From NCBI GenBank assembly GCA_019237115.1, contig JAFAHS010000515.1, positions 1-45,076 of the forward strand: a stretch of 45,076 nucleotides of DNA, written 5' to 3'. Under the pieces are notes generated by a model. That model made no database searches. It was not told where the DNA came from and was given only the letters and a program-made list of their open reading frames with translations. Positions 36,353 to 44,554 of this stretch are shown piece by piece (position 1 is the first letter of the stretch; every line of letters starts with the position of its first letter). The DNA comes from Deltaproteobacteria bacterium. GTDB taxonomy: Bacteria; Desulfobacterota; Binatia; Binatales; Binataceae. A program made the translations under genes and the position numbers.

Positions 36353-36547
36353 TCAAAGAGCGGGTTTGTGATGTGGTGCGATGAGAGTGAACCTGACCCG
36401 GCGGACTCCCCCGGGCGCGTTGGGGTCTTTGACGTGGGTCTGGTTCGGTTTCATCGAGGCCTCGTCTTCGGCGACCTCACCGCGTTTGTATAGGTCCTCT
36501 ACGAATTTGCGCCTGGCTTCTTCGGCCTTTGGATCCTGATCGGGCAT
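36353..36547 (-). CDS. Small hypothetical protein sharing the C-terminal motif of the adjacent metallopeptidase
   Basis: A 64-residue protein with GAGGGA upstream of its ATG. It is highly charged (MPDQDPKAEEARRKFVEDLYKRGEVAEDEASM) with no membrane segment. The stretch EEARRKFVEDLYKRGEV matches AEAATAFVEDLFRRGRV at the C-terminus of the metallopeptidase encoded just upstream (36596-38008), and the following HVKDPNAPGGVRRVRF parallels its final HVKTTHYLEADGNDLRVLRRRF. The two genes are 48 bases apart on the same strand. The little protein may therefore be a free copy of the peptidase's C-terminal tail domain, formed by duplication, and might act as an inhibitor, chaperone or targeting tag. The function is inference; the shared motif is visible. 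Confidence 0.65.
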   Translation of the reverse strand: MPDQDPKAEEARRKFVEDLYKRGEVAEDEASMKPNQTHVKDPNAPGGVRRVRFTLIAPHHKPAL

Positions 36548-36595
36548 CGCTATCCCTCTCTACTCCGAGGGTAGCACAATCTCCGAAACAGTGAA

Positions 36596-38008
36596 TTAGC
36601 GCGGGCGACCGAAGTTACAGTCAAAGCGGCGGCGAAGAACACGAAGATCATTGCCGTCGGCCTCGAGGTAGTGGGTCGTCTTGACGTGCGGATGTACGAT
36701 GCGATCGGCGGGGGACTGATGCGCTTCGGCATCTACCCGGCCGCGACGGAACAGGTCTTCGACGAAGGCCGTGGCTGCTTCCGCATGCACCGGCGGTGTC
36801 GCCGTGCCAACCCTGACTGCGGGAGCAGCTGCGAAGGGGCGGTAACCGTGCTGGACGTCGATAATCACTCGCTTACCGCGTAATCCGAATCTTTCGCCGG
36901 CGTGGGCAGCAACGGTAACAGAACTTGCCGCCGTTGCTCCCGCGGCCATACCCATTGCGGAGTGCTGGTGCGGAATGGTGGTGACCGCCGCGTCGACGGT
37001 AAGTATCTCGCGTTTCACAAAGGCGCCGCGAAGTATCGGCGTATAAGCTCCATTGTTCACGGCCTGTGAAGCGTTGAGGATCTGCAGCGCGACCTGGCTG
37101 TAGTAGTCGGGCAGCACGGGCGCGGCGAGAACGCCGCGGATGAGGATAGTGGCGAAATCGTCGCTTACGCGGACGAGGTCGTCGGCTGTCGGAGTCGTGT
37201 TACGGACCAAGAGCATGCCGGCAAGCGCGTTGAGGAATGCACCGGTGAAGATACGTGAGAAGTTATGCGGCTCTGAGCTAATCGAGGATGCGGGAGCGTC
37301 GCTAGGGAGGTTCTGGGGGTCCTCATACACAAAGGAATTGGCGGCGTTGCGGAGGCAATCGCGATCGACAGCGTCGGGGGCCTGTAGGCGAATGGCATCG
37401 CCGAGTTGTTCGGCCAAGCGGGAAACGCGGGACGCTCGGTCGATTTGGTTGTTCGTGGTGGCGAGCAGGACATCACGGATGGACGGAAGTTGCAGGGCGC
37501 TCAGAATGGCGGACATATCACCGAAGGATTCGTGGAAGGCCGCAGTTTCGGGGAATTGCGCATCGAAAAGTTCAGGGCGCGCCGCGTCGAGGACCGCGTG
37601 TCCGAGCTCGTGGCAGACAACGTCGGGGCTCTCCCCAGAGAATACCGTTTGGTCACCTTCGGCACCGTGGAAGAAGTTGAGAGCCTGGCGATCATAGAAG
37701 GCGTTCAAGTCAAGGCCCTCATCGAGAATGATGGGGAGCGGCGCGCCGGGCTGCCAGGACTTTCCTCCGATTCCCGCACCCTGAAAAATTCCGGTCCAGA
37801 AATCGGCGCCGCGACGGGCGGCCTCGGAGGCGGCCCAGATCCGGAAATTCAAGGTGCCCACGTCGTAGATGTCGGGGGGTGGGAGTGGAACGGTTGGCGC
37901 CTGAAGGGTGAACGAAAACGGACCCTTATTCAAGTCGGGAACGGGCCGTTGAATGGGTTGGGGATTGGATACCGATGCGGGATCATCTTCCCAGGCTAGT
38001 ACTGGCAT
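36596..38008 (-). CDS. Thermolysin-like (gluzincin) metallopeptidase
   Basis: A 470-residue protein with the zinc motif HELGH (His133, Glu134, His137), followed at normal distance by AAFHESFGDMSAIL, where Glu160 matches the third zinc ligand and Asp164 the supporting Asp of the thermolysin NEAMSD helix. Length between the motif and Glu160 is typical of the M4-like clan. The front part (IYDVGTLNFRIWAASEAARRGADFWTGI) resembles the N-terminal core of such peptidases. No signal peptide or propeptide is present (it starts MPVLAWEDDPASV), unlike the secreted M4 family. The C-terminal ~70 residues after VRVGTATPP carry the FVEDLFRRGRV motif shared with the small protein at 36353-36547. AGAGGACG lies upstream of the ATG. 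Confidence 0.8.
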   Translation of the reverse strand: MPVLAWEDDPASVSNPQPIQRPVPDLNKGPFSFTLQAPTVPLPPPDIYDVGTLNFRIWAASEAARRGADFWTGIFQGAGIGGKSWQPGAPLPIILDEGLDLNAFYDRQALNFFHGAEGDQTVFSGESPDVVCHELGHAVLDAARPELFDAQFPETAAFHESFGDMSAILSALQLPSIRDVLLATTNNQIDRASRVSRLAEQLGDAIRLQAPDAVDRDCLRNAANSFVYEDPQNLPSDAPASSISSEPHNFSRIFTGAFLNALAGMLLVRNTTPTADDLVRVSDDFATILIRGVLAAPVLPDYYSQVALQILNASQAVNNGAYTPILRGAFVKREILTVDAAVTTIPHQHSAMGMAAGATAASSVTVAAHAGERFGLRGKRVIIDVQHGYRPFAAAPAVRVGTATPPVHAEAATAFVEDLFRRGRVDAEAHQSPADRIVHPHVKTTHYLEADGNDLRVLRRRFDCNFGRPR

Positions 38009-38599
38009 GTGGCGTCCTCTTTTCTCTGCCTAATCAGAAGTGGCGATTCTAGCGGGCGTGGCGAGGGTGCGGCTCAGCCCGCGCAACTGCAGCGCTCTCG
38101 GAGGCTTGGCAAAGGCCAGGTCCAACGAGAATCCACTGTTTATCACCGCCACAACACCAACGTGGCGATTGCAAATGGGCAGCGGAAAGCTCCGGGGCTA
38201 TATCCGGCTCTTCTACGATTCGGATGCAATCCGGCAAGATGCCGTTAGATGTGACCTTAAAGTCATGTACCGCAAGAAGGAGCGAAGTTTGAAGTACGAA
38301 TGGCACAAACACACTGTTAATTGTATAAAAGTCGGCGAGAAAAGCGCAAGAATGAAAGAGCTCTAGCGAAGGAGCTCTAATGTGCGTGAGAGCAAGTGTT
38401 CGGTGCGCACTTGTGGGTGCTCTGTCATTGATTCGTAACGACAAGATATCAGTACGGCAATCTATAATACATTTCAAAATGCTTTCACTTCATTAGGCAG
38501 GACTTCTTATCGTATGTGTCGCTACAACCGAACATTTGCGGAGAAAACTAACACGCGCTACGTGCAGGGGTACCGGCTTCAACCAGATTTGGCGGCCGA
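38009..38599. other. Intergenic region with a short hairpin
   Basis: No gene recognised. AGAGCTC and GAGCTCT at 38357-38378 form a perfect 7-base stem with an 8-base loop, but no T-run follows, so it is more likely a regulator-binding site than a terminator. The region near 38470-38560 is AT-richer and could be a promoter for the downstream gene. Confidence 0.35.
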
Positions 38600-39389
38600 T
38601 TGATATGCAAATACACCGTCCCAGGATCGTTCCTTGAACTGAACGAGAAGCAGGAGTTTTTGCAGTTTGTCGAAATCAAGGAGAAATTCAGAACCGGGAC
38701 TTCTGCAGCATCAATTCGCACGGCCTTACTTACTTGCAGCCGCTCTAATGATGTGAACGTGAAAACCAGCGGCAATCCCAGCATTCACCTTGAACTTGGA
38801 ATACGGATTGGCATTCCTGCTACCAAGAATCCCGCGGATCCCGAAGCCCTGACGAGACTTGCCAATATTCGCTATGGCACCTCGCCCGTTTCTCAACCGA
38901 TCGCTACTGTCGCGCCACTGCCGCTTACGTTTCCCGCTGCAGAGCTCACGCCCCTTGTGATTAACCAGCCGACTAAACCGATTCAATTCTCCGAGCCGAA
39001 CCTCGCCACAGCTACGAATTTTCGCACTCCTTCGCAAGTCATTTCCCTCGTTACGCAACAGATAGTCGATAATTCGAATGTCGTGCTTGCCGCTGGGATT
39101 GCCGACAAGACAATCAAATCCGTTATGCAATCAAGGATTTCAACCGTTGACCTGGATCCACCACCGACATCTGGGGTGGAACCTCGAACATCGACTTTCT
39201 TACCGGTGGCCGGCAAACCGAATGCCGACGTGTTGCTGACGCCTGCAACTCTGTGGATCTCGGATTTTGTCGACCCTCAGGCGAACCCGGGCAGATGCTG
39301 CAGTACTCGCAGGGCGTTCTCTGAATCTTAGCAGGTTCAGCTAGCCGTATGTGTCCGTGGCGAACTTGGTAAAATTTCGCGAAGCATAG
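38600..39389 (+). pseudogene. Decayed C-terminal part of a haem-binding-like family protein
   Basis: The open frame 38600-39331 (TTG start, no strong ribosome-binding site) encodes a beta/loop-rich protein. Near its end the protein sense jumps twice: PGQMLQYSQGVL is read one frame over, then LNLSRFS, a TAG (39342-39344) where a Trp is expected, and PYVSVANLVKFREA up to a stop at 39387-39389. The reconstructed ending MLQYSQGVLLNLSRFSWPYV matches what I remember of a family ending YTQTVLLNF...WPHVSVATL, whose N-terminal half resembles the edge gene at 44555. Two single-base losses in G and C runs plus one stop codon break it. The family is usually annotated as haem-binding; I could not verify that. 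The N-terminal part may be missing. Confidence 0.45.
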
Positions 39390-39498
39390 CATTTTCGGAA
39401 GCGAGTTTCTGAATCCGTCCTGGTTTGAGATGTGAGGCCATTTACACGGAGCGCGAAACGGGAGAAACCCAACCGAAAAATTGGAGGCGTAGGGAATC

Positions 39499-42400
39499 AT
39501 GGGAGTTCTTCTTCAAGGGTTTTACAAGAAACAACCCGGCGTCGCCGTTCCATCGCCGGTAGACGGAGATGCATTCGTTCCATTCTGGTGGGATTGTATA
39601 GCCAGTCAGGCAAATGACCTACGCAAAGTGGGGTTCACTGCCGTCTGGTTGCCCCCTGTCCTCAAGACCGCGTCCGGCGCAGGTCCGAACGCGGATGGCT
39701 ATGGCCCTTTCGATGACTACGACATTGGTTCGCGTGATCAGAAAGGTCCCAGAAACACGACATTTACCCGATTCGGCTCGCGGGAGCAGCTCCAAAGGTG
39801 CGTCGCCATCCTTCGCGCCAATGGGCTCGACGTTTATCTCGACATGGTTGAGCACCAGCGCATCGGCGATACGAAGCCGTTCGTGTTCCGTTATCCTGGC
39901 GCGGATGGCACACCCGATATGGGTCGCTTCCCCAAGAATCCATCTAACTTTATCCCTCAGGTTCCGCGCGACCCGGACCTCGGAGGGCCTGCATCCGACG
40001 ACTTTCCCTTTGGCCGAGAGCTAGCCCCCATCAACGGCCTGCCTCACCGTTACGTCTCAGATAATCTGATTGCTGCTTCGGCTTGGTTGACGCGTGCGCT
40101 CGATGTACAAGGTTATCGCATCGATGACGTCAAGGGTCTTTCCACTGACTTTCTACGCCCCTTTCTTGAAACTGTGCCAATGGCGGGAAAGTTCGCAGTG
40201 GGAGAGTACTTCGACGGGAATGCGATTTTAGTCAATCACTGGGTCATCAACCCATTTGGCATGAATGGCCGAACCAGCGCGTTCGACTTTCCGCTGAAGT
40301 TCGTGCTCAACGGTGTTTGCAATAACGCCGGCCGTTTCGACATCTCGCAGTTAGATCATGCCGGCCTTGCCGGAATATCGCCCTTTAACGCTGTGACGTT
40401 CGTGGAAAACCATGACACCGATCTTAACCCCGGCGAAAGCATGGTTTCCAACAAGGCGCTTGCCTATGCCTACATCCTGACGTCGGAAGGCTACCCGTGT
40501 GTCTATTATCGCGACTATGACATGGGTCCAGATGGCTTCCGTCTGAAACCGCAGATCGACACTTTAATCTGGGTTCACGAAAAGTTGGCAAACGGGCCCA
40601 CGCAGCAGCGGTTTAAGGACTTCAACGTTTTTGCTTACGAGCGATTAGGCGCTCCCCACCTGCTCGTGGGATTGAACAATGATCCCGCCGGCGCCCGAAC
40701 AATCACAGTTGCGACGGGCTTCGGTCCCGACGTCAGGATTCACGATTATACCGGGCATGCTCCCGATACTGTCACGGATGGTGGCGGAAATGCGACGATC
40801 CAAGTTCCGCAGAATACAAATGGTCTTGGCTATGTCTGCTATAGCGTAGTGGGGAGGGATGGTGGGTTTGACATCTTTACGCATGCGGTATCGCAGGAAT
40901 TCCAAGGCGCGCCAGATTTGGACATCTTGCCGGCCCTGGCGGGGAAACCCGTCCAGCCGGGGCGCGTCTGGTGTGCTCCGAACACTCCGATCAAGGCCAG
41001 TTTGAAACCGGTAACCACCGCCTGGACAAATGCTACCTCGATTCTGTTGGAGCTGCTCGACCCGAGTGGCGCCGTAATCGCGGATCAGTCGGTTACGCTA
41101 CAGACGCCGGCGGCCGAACTTCAGGCCACCGCGCGTGCCGAGGGATTCCATACCTTTCGTCTGACGGCGGCGAACACGCCCGCCACGAATGCGAATCCCG
41201 ACTATACGCTGTCGGTCACTTACACTGCGACGCAAACTCTGAGCCAAACGGAGATTGAGCGAGGTTCAGCTGCGGCGACCGCGCCTAATCCTGCCGAGGT
41301 CGGCCAATGGTCGCCCACCATCGAATTGGCTAACGTTCCAATCCATACTCATGTGCTGCCGACAGGCAAGATCTTGTTTTGGGGACGGCGTAATCCTCCC
41401 GCCCAGACAGATTTTGATTCGCTCAACCAGGACGAGACTCACGCATTCCTCTGGGATCCGGCGAATCCTCACGCTCCTGCCCGCGCGACGAGCAACCAAC
41501 CAACTGATTCTCAGGGCAACGGAATCAATCTCTTCTGTTCCGGTCACACCTTTCTCGGGGATGGCCGCCTTCTAGTTACTGGCGGGCATCTTTTCGACAG
41601 CCAGGGTCTCATTACTTCCACATTTTATGATCCTGCCGTGGACAAATGGTCACCGGGACCAGTGATGAACAACGGCCGCTGGTATCCGACAGCGGTGACG
41701 CTGCCTGACGGAAAAGCCTTCGTTTCGTCCGGCAGTTTCCCGACTGGTAGGCTCCAGCCGCCGCCCAATCAGAACGCGATCAACCCCGTGTCCCAGATTC
41801 TCGAGAATGGCGCCTGGAAAAATCTGACATCCTTCCCTCAAACGCCGTTGTCTGCCACGTCGCGCATATTTCCACTTTTTCCACGTTTTCACGTGGCGCC
41901 GTCCGGCGCGCTTTTTATGTCGGGGTCCAATGCCACTACGTTCCTGTTTGAGAATTTCGAGACAACACCCGGTGCCTGGGTGGCCGTCGGACAGCGCAGT
42001 GTCGAGAATGCCGAATATGCGCCGTCGGTGATGTTCGATGTCGGGAAGGTCCTCTACATTGGTGGTGGCTCGACAACCAACGTCGTTGAGGTCATCGACC
42101 TGAACGTCTCCAAACCGACATGGACAGTGGTCTCTCCAATGAAGTATCACCGCAGGCAGCACAACGCGACGATTCTGCCTGACGGCAGTGTGCTTGTGAC
42201 CGGTGGCAGTGAGGGAATCGGCTTCAACGATCTCGGCCACCAGGCGGTCCACATTCCGGAGCTTTGGGATCCGAAGACAGGGGTTTGGACCGAGATGGCA
42301 CCGGAGGCGATCGACCGATGTTATCATTCCACTGCGGTTCTCTTGCCGGATGGCCGTGTCTTCAGCGGAGGTGGCGGTGAGTACGCTCCCAGCAACGGCG

Positions 42401-43401
42401 TATCCAATCCTCCCGAGGACACGCACCCGAACGCGCAGTTGTTCTCGCCGCCCTACCTATTTAAAGGCGCGCGCCCCAAAATCACGAAAATCCCGCCCCG
42501 CGTCGTTCACGGTGAGAAGTTCAGCGTCGAAACTCCTGACGCGAACGCAATCTCGGAAGTCACTTTGCTCCGTCTTGGATCCGTAACCCACTCTTTCGAT
42601 CAAAACCAGCGAATCAATTTTCTCGATTTCCAAACCGGGGCGAACCAGCTAACTGTGACCTCACCCCCCAACGGCAATGTGTGTCCTCCCGGACACTACA
42701 TGCTGTTCATACTCAATCATCAGAAGGTTCCTTCGGAAGCCATGATTGTTCAGATCGCGGCCACCGCGGCAGTCATCAACGTTGCTGCGGCTGTGAGCCC
42801 GCTCCGAATCCTGGCAGCGGATGTTCGTACACCCGCTGAGCAAGACGCCGCGCTGGACAAGCAGGAAAAACAACCCGCCATCGAAGTCGGAGTCACTCCG
42901 ACATGCCCGTACGGGATCTCCGCTTGTTGGGGCGGCGCGTACGAGGCTCTGTCGCGTCTGCACGGAGTGAGGCGGGTCAAGCTTGTTCCAAACGAGCGGG
43001 ATTCCACCGCCTACGTGTATCTCGAACAGGAGGGGCTTCCAGACCTCGAGCTGTGGCTGCGCGAATTCGCCAAAATAGCAAACGGCTCACATTACTTACG
43101 TGGGGTCGAAGTTACCGTGACAGGAGTGCTGGAGATTCGGCAATTGGGCAACCTGGTCATGCGCGGCGCTGACAATCGGCCGCCTCTTTTTCTAGAAGCC
43201 ATGGAACCGGCCGACAAGATTCAGTGGGACGCCGTCACGGCGTCGACGAAGGCACTCGAACCCGCTGAACAGACCGCGTATTCCGATTTGCTTGAACGCG
43301 TGAAGAGGGCTGGAGGATCGCTCATTGGTACCGTGACCGGGCCACTGCAGAAATCCGGCAATGAGTATGTTCTGGAAGTCAGGCGATTCTCGATCTCCTA
43401 A
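39499..43401 (+). CDS. Fusion of a GH13 amylase-like domain with a copper-radical oxidase (AA5, galactose/glyoxal oxidase-like)
   Basis: A 1300-residue protein. Residues 1-455 are a GH13 TIM barrel: GYGPFDDYDIG, nucleophile Asp209 in GYRIDD, acid/base Glu236 in VGEYF and Asp306 in ENHDTD. Region I reads DVYLDMVEHQ instead of the usual DxVxNH. After a beta-linker (about 460-620), residues 620-1090 are a galactose-oxidase/glyoxal-oxidase propeller plus DUF1929 sandwich, with all copper-site residues: Cys680 (cross-link partner) in FCSGH, Tyr729 in RWYPT, Tyr942-His943 in RCYHS and His1066 in PPGHYM. Residues about 1105-1300 form a further domain of unknown role containing PYGISACWGGAYEALSRLHGVRRV. 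There is no signal peptide; AGGGAA precedes ATG 39499. It could cleave alpha-glucans and oxidise the products with H2O2 release. Activity is inferred from motifs. Confidence 0.9.
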   Translation: MGVLLQGFYKKQPGVAVPSPVDGDAFVPFWWDCIASQANDLRKVGFTAVWLPPVLKTASGAGPNADGYGPFDDYDIGSRDQKGPRNTTFTRFGSREQLQRCVAILRANGLDVYLDMVEHQRIGDTKPFVFRYPGADGTPDMGRFPKNPSNFIPQVPRDPDLGGPASDDFPFGRELAPINGLPHRYVSDNLIAASAWLTRALDVQGYRIDDVKGLSTDFLRPFLETVPMAGKFAVGEYFDGNAILVNHWVINPFGMNGRTSAFDFPLKFVLNGVCNNAGRFDISQLDHAGLAGISPFNAVTFVENHDTDLNPGESMVSNKALAYAYILTSEGYPCVYYRDYDMGPDGFRLKPQIDTLIWVHEKLANGPTQQRFKDFNVFAYERLGAPHLLVGLNNDPAGARTITVATGFGPDVRIHDYTGHAPDTVTDGGGNATIQVPQNTNGLGYVCYSVVGRDGGFDIFTHAVSQEFQGAPDLDILPALAGKPVQPGRVWCAPNTPIKASLKPVTTAWTNATSILLELLDPSGAVIADQSVTLQTPAAELQATARAEGFHTFRLTAANTPATNANPDYTLSVTYTATQTLSQTEIERGSAAATAPNPAEVGQWSPTIELANVPIHTHVLPTGKILFWGRRNPPAQTDFDSLNQDETHAFLWDPANPHAPARATSNQPTDSQGNGINLFCSGHTFLGDGRLLVTGGHLFDSQGLITSTFYDPAVDKWSPGPVMNNGRWYPTAVTLPDGKAFVSSGSFPTGRLQPPPNQNAINPVSQILENGAWKNLTSFPQTPLSATSRIFPLFPRFHVAPSGALFMSGSNATTFLFENFETTPGAWVAVGQRSVENAEYAPSVMFDVGKVLYIGGGSTTNVVEVIDLNVSKPTWTVVSPMKYHRRQHNATILPDGSVLVTGGSEGIGFNDLGHQAVHIPELWDPKTGVWTEMAPEAIDRCYHSTAVLLPDGRVFSGGGGEYAPSNGVSNPPEDTHPNAQLFSPPYLFKGARPKITKIPPRVVHGEKFSVETPDANAISEVTLLRLGSVTHSFDQNQRINFLDFQTGANQLTVTSPPNGNVCPPGHYMLFILNHQKVPSEAMIVQIAATAAVINVAAAVSPLRILAADVRTPAEQDAALDKQEKQPAIEVGVTPTCPYGISACWGGAYEALSRLHGVRRVKLVPNERDSTAYVYLEQEGLPDLELWLREFAKIANGSHYLRGVEVTVTGVLEIRQLGNLVMRGADNRPPLFLEAMEPADKIQWDAVTASTKALEPAEQTAYSDLLERVKRAGGSLIGTVTGPLQKSGNEYVLEVRRFSIS

Positions 43402-43410
43402 GGAGGCGGC

Positions 43411-44309
43411 ATGCGAGCGGTCGGCCAGATTCCCGCGGGCGGAATCAAATCGGTTGCGGACTTTCATGAAGTCTTGGTCTTGTTGCAAAGCTGGAATTCG
43501 CTACATAGCGCCCCACCTCTGCGCGCAGTGCTCCATCAAGTCGGCGGAAGACTTGGACCACGTAGCCAGTATGATCCGGCGTCGTATTGAAGCAGGGAAT
43601 GCTTCACATGGTGTCACGCTGAACATGCTGTTCGCTATTGACGGCCAACCTGCCATGGCTAATCGATCTTTCGTCCCGACTTATCCGACTGATGGTTTAC
43701 TGGGCAACGTTCATCCATATCCTGTCTTAAATCTGCTTCCGTTCGACCCGGTGCTCTCAACTCCCTTCTCCAGATTGAATTTCCCCGAACGCGGTCCGAC
43801 CGCCGTGGCAGCGGCCGAGATTTTCTCCACGATCGGTGACTTTTACGAGCCAATCACACAAGCATTCGACACGCTTAAGCCCCCGATCGGCACCGCACCC
43901 CAGGTAGAAATCGACCTCGGCGCGGGCAACGACACGGTTTTCAAAATTACCAGCATCGCGGACCCCATTGGTGCGATCGAGGAAATCAAAGAGCAGGGTG
44001 AGGGCACCGACGTGAAAAGCGCCAACGGTGTGTGCCGCCCGACGGGACTTACCATTCGCATGCCCTGCGTGATGCCGTTCAAGCGCTCCAGCGACCCGCA
44101 CGCTTCCGATGATTTCAGCATTTCCGTGTCAGATCTGCTGCGGTTACTCCGGCAACCCTGGACCGGGAGCCCTGCCACAATGGACAAGGCCGTCGAATCA
44201 AATGGGCACCATTGAGGGCGAAGCGAAGGCGCTTATCGCCGCTGGCGTCTGTCCAGATTTTTCGCTGGACCTACGCAAGCACTTTGCAATAGACCTCCTG
44301 AAAGGATAG
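43411..44309 (+). pseudogene. Ferritin-like protein (VioB/iminophenylpyruvate dimer synthase-type fold), multiply frameshifted
   Basis: ATG 43411 follows AGGAGG and lies 9 bases after the amylase-oxidase stop. The protein must be assembled from several frames: MRAVGQIPAGGIKSVADFHE, then YIAPHLCAQCSIKSAEDLDH one frame over after an AAA run near 43480. Then VVLKQGMLHMV sits in a third frame near 43580-43610, followed by a long intact part (NMLFAIDGQPAMANRSFVPTYPTDG, EEIKEQGEGTD, LLRLLRQPWTGSP). A last shift in AAA at 44200-44202 leads to MGTIEGEAKALIAAG and the stop at 44309. The order IPPYL-like, MLH, EQGEGT and MGTLE-like motifs is that of the ferritin-like PF12902 group. The metal ligands are altered: E of ELE becomes other residues and EExxH reads KQGMLH. 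It is either mis-sequenced or truly degenerate. The longest single open piece ends at 44215. Confidence 0.55.
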
Positions 44310-44554
44310 TGAAGAAACTGTGTCATAGACCAACCAGATTTGGCTCGTTGCTCGTTACACGCTTGCCGTCTTTCCCGGCAGAACTAACTTAATCGCTGGT
44401 ATACCATGAGCGACCAAGGCCACAAGCAGGCGTCGTCTCAAACTCGACTCGATTTCGCCTGCCGCTCATCCTAAACAAAGTTGTCCAGCTTCTGGTGATG
44501 ATGTACCTTGTCGGTGAATGAACCCATCACTGCATAAGAGGGGGAACTTGAAAA
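44310..44554. other. Short intergenic region before the edge gene
   Basis: No gene recognised in 245 bases. It ends with AGAGGGGG, a strong ribosome-binding site about nine bases before ATG 44555. Confidence 0.4.
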
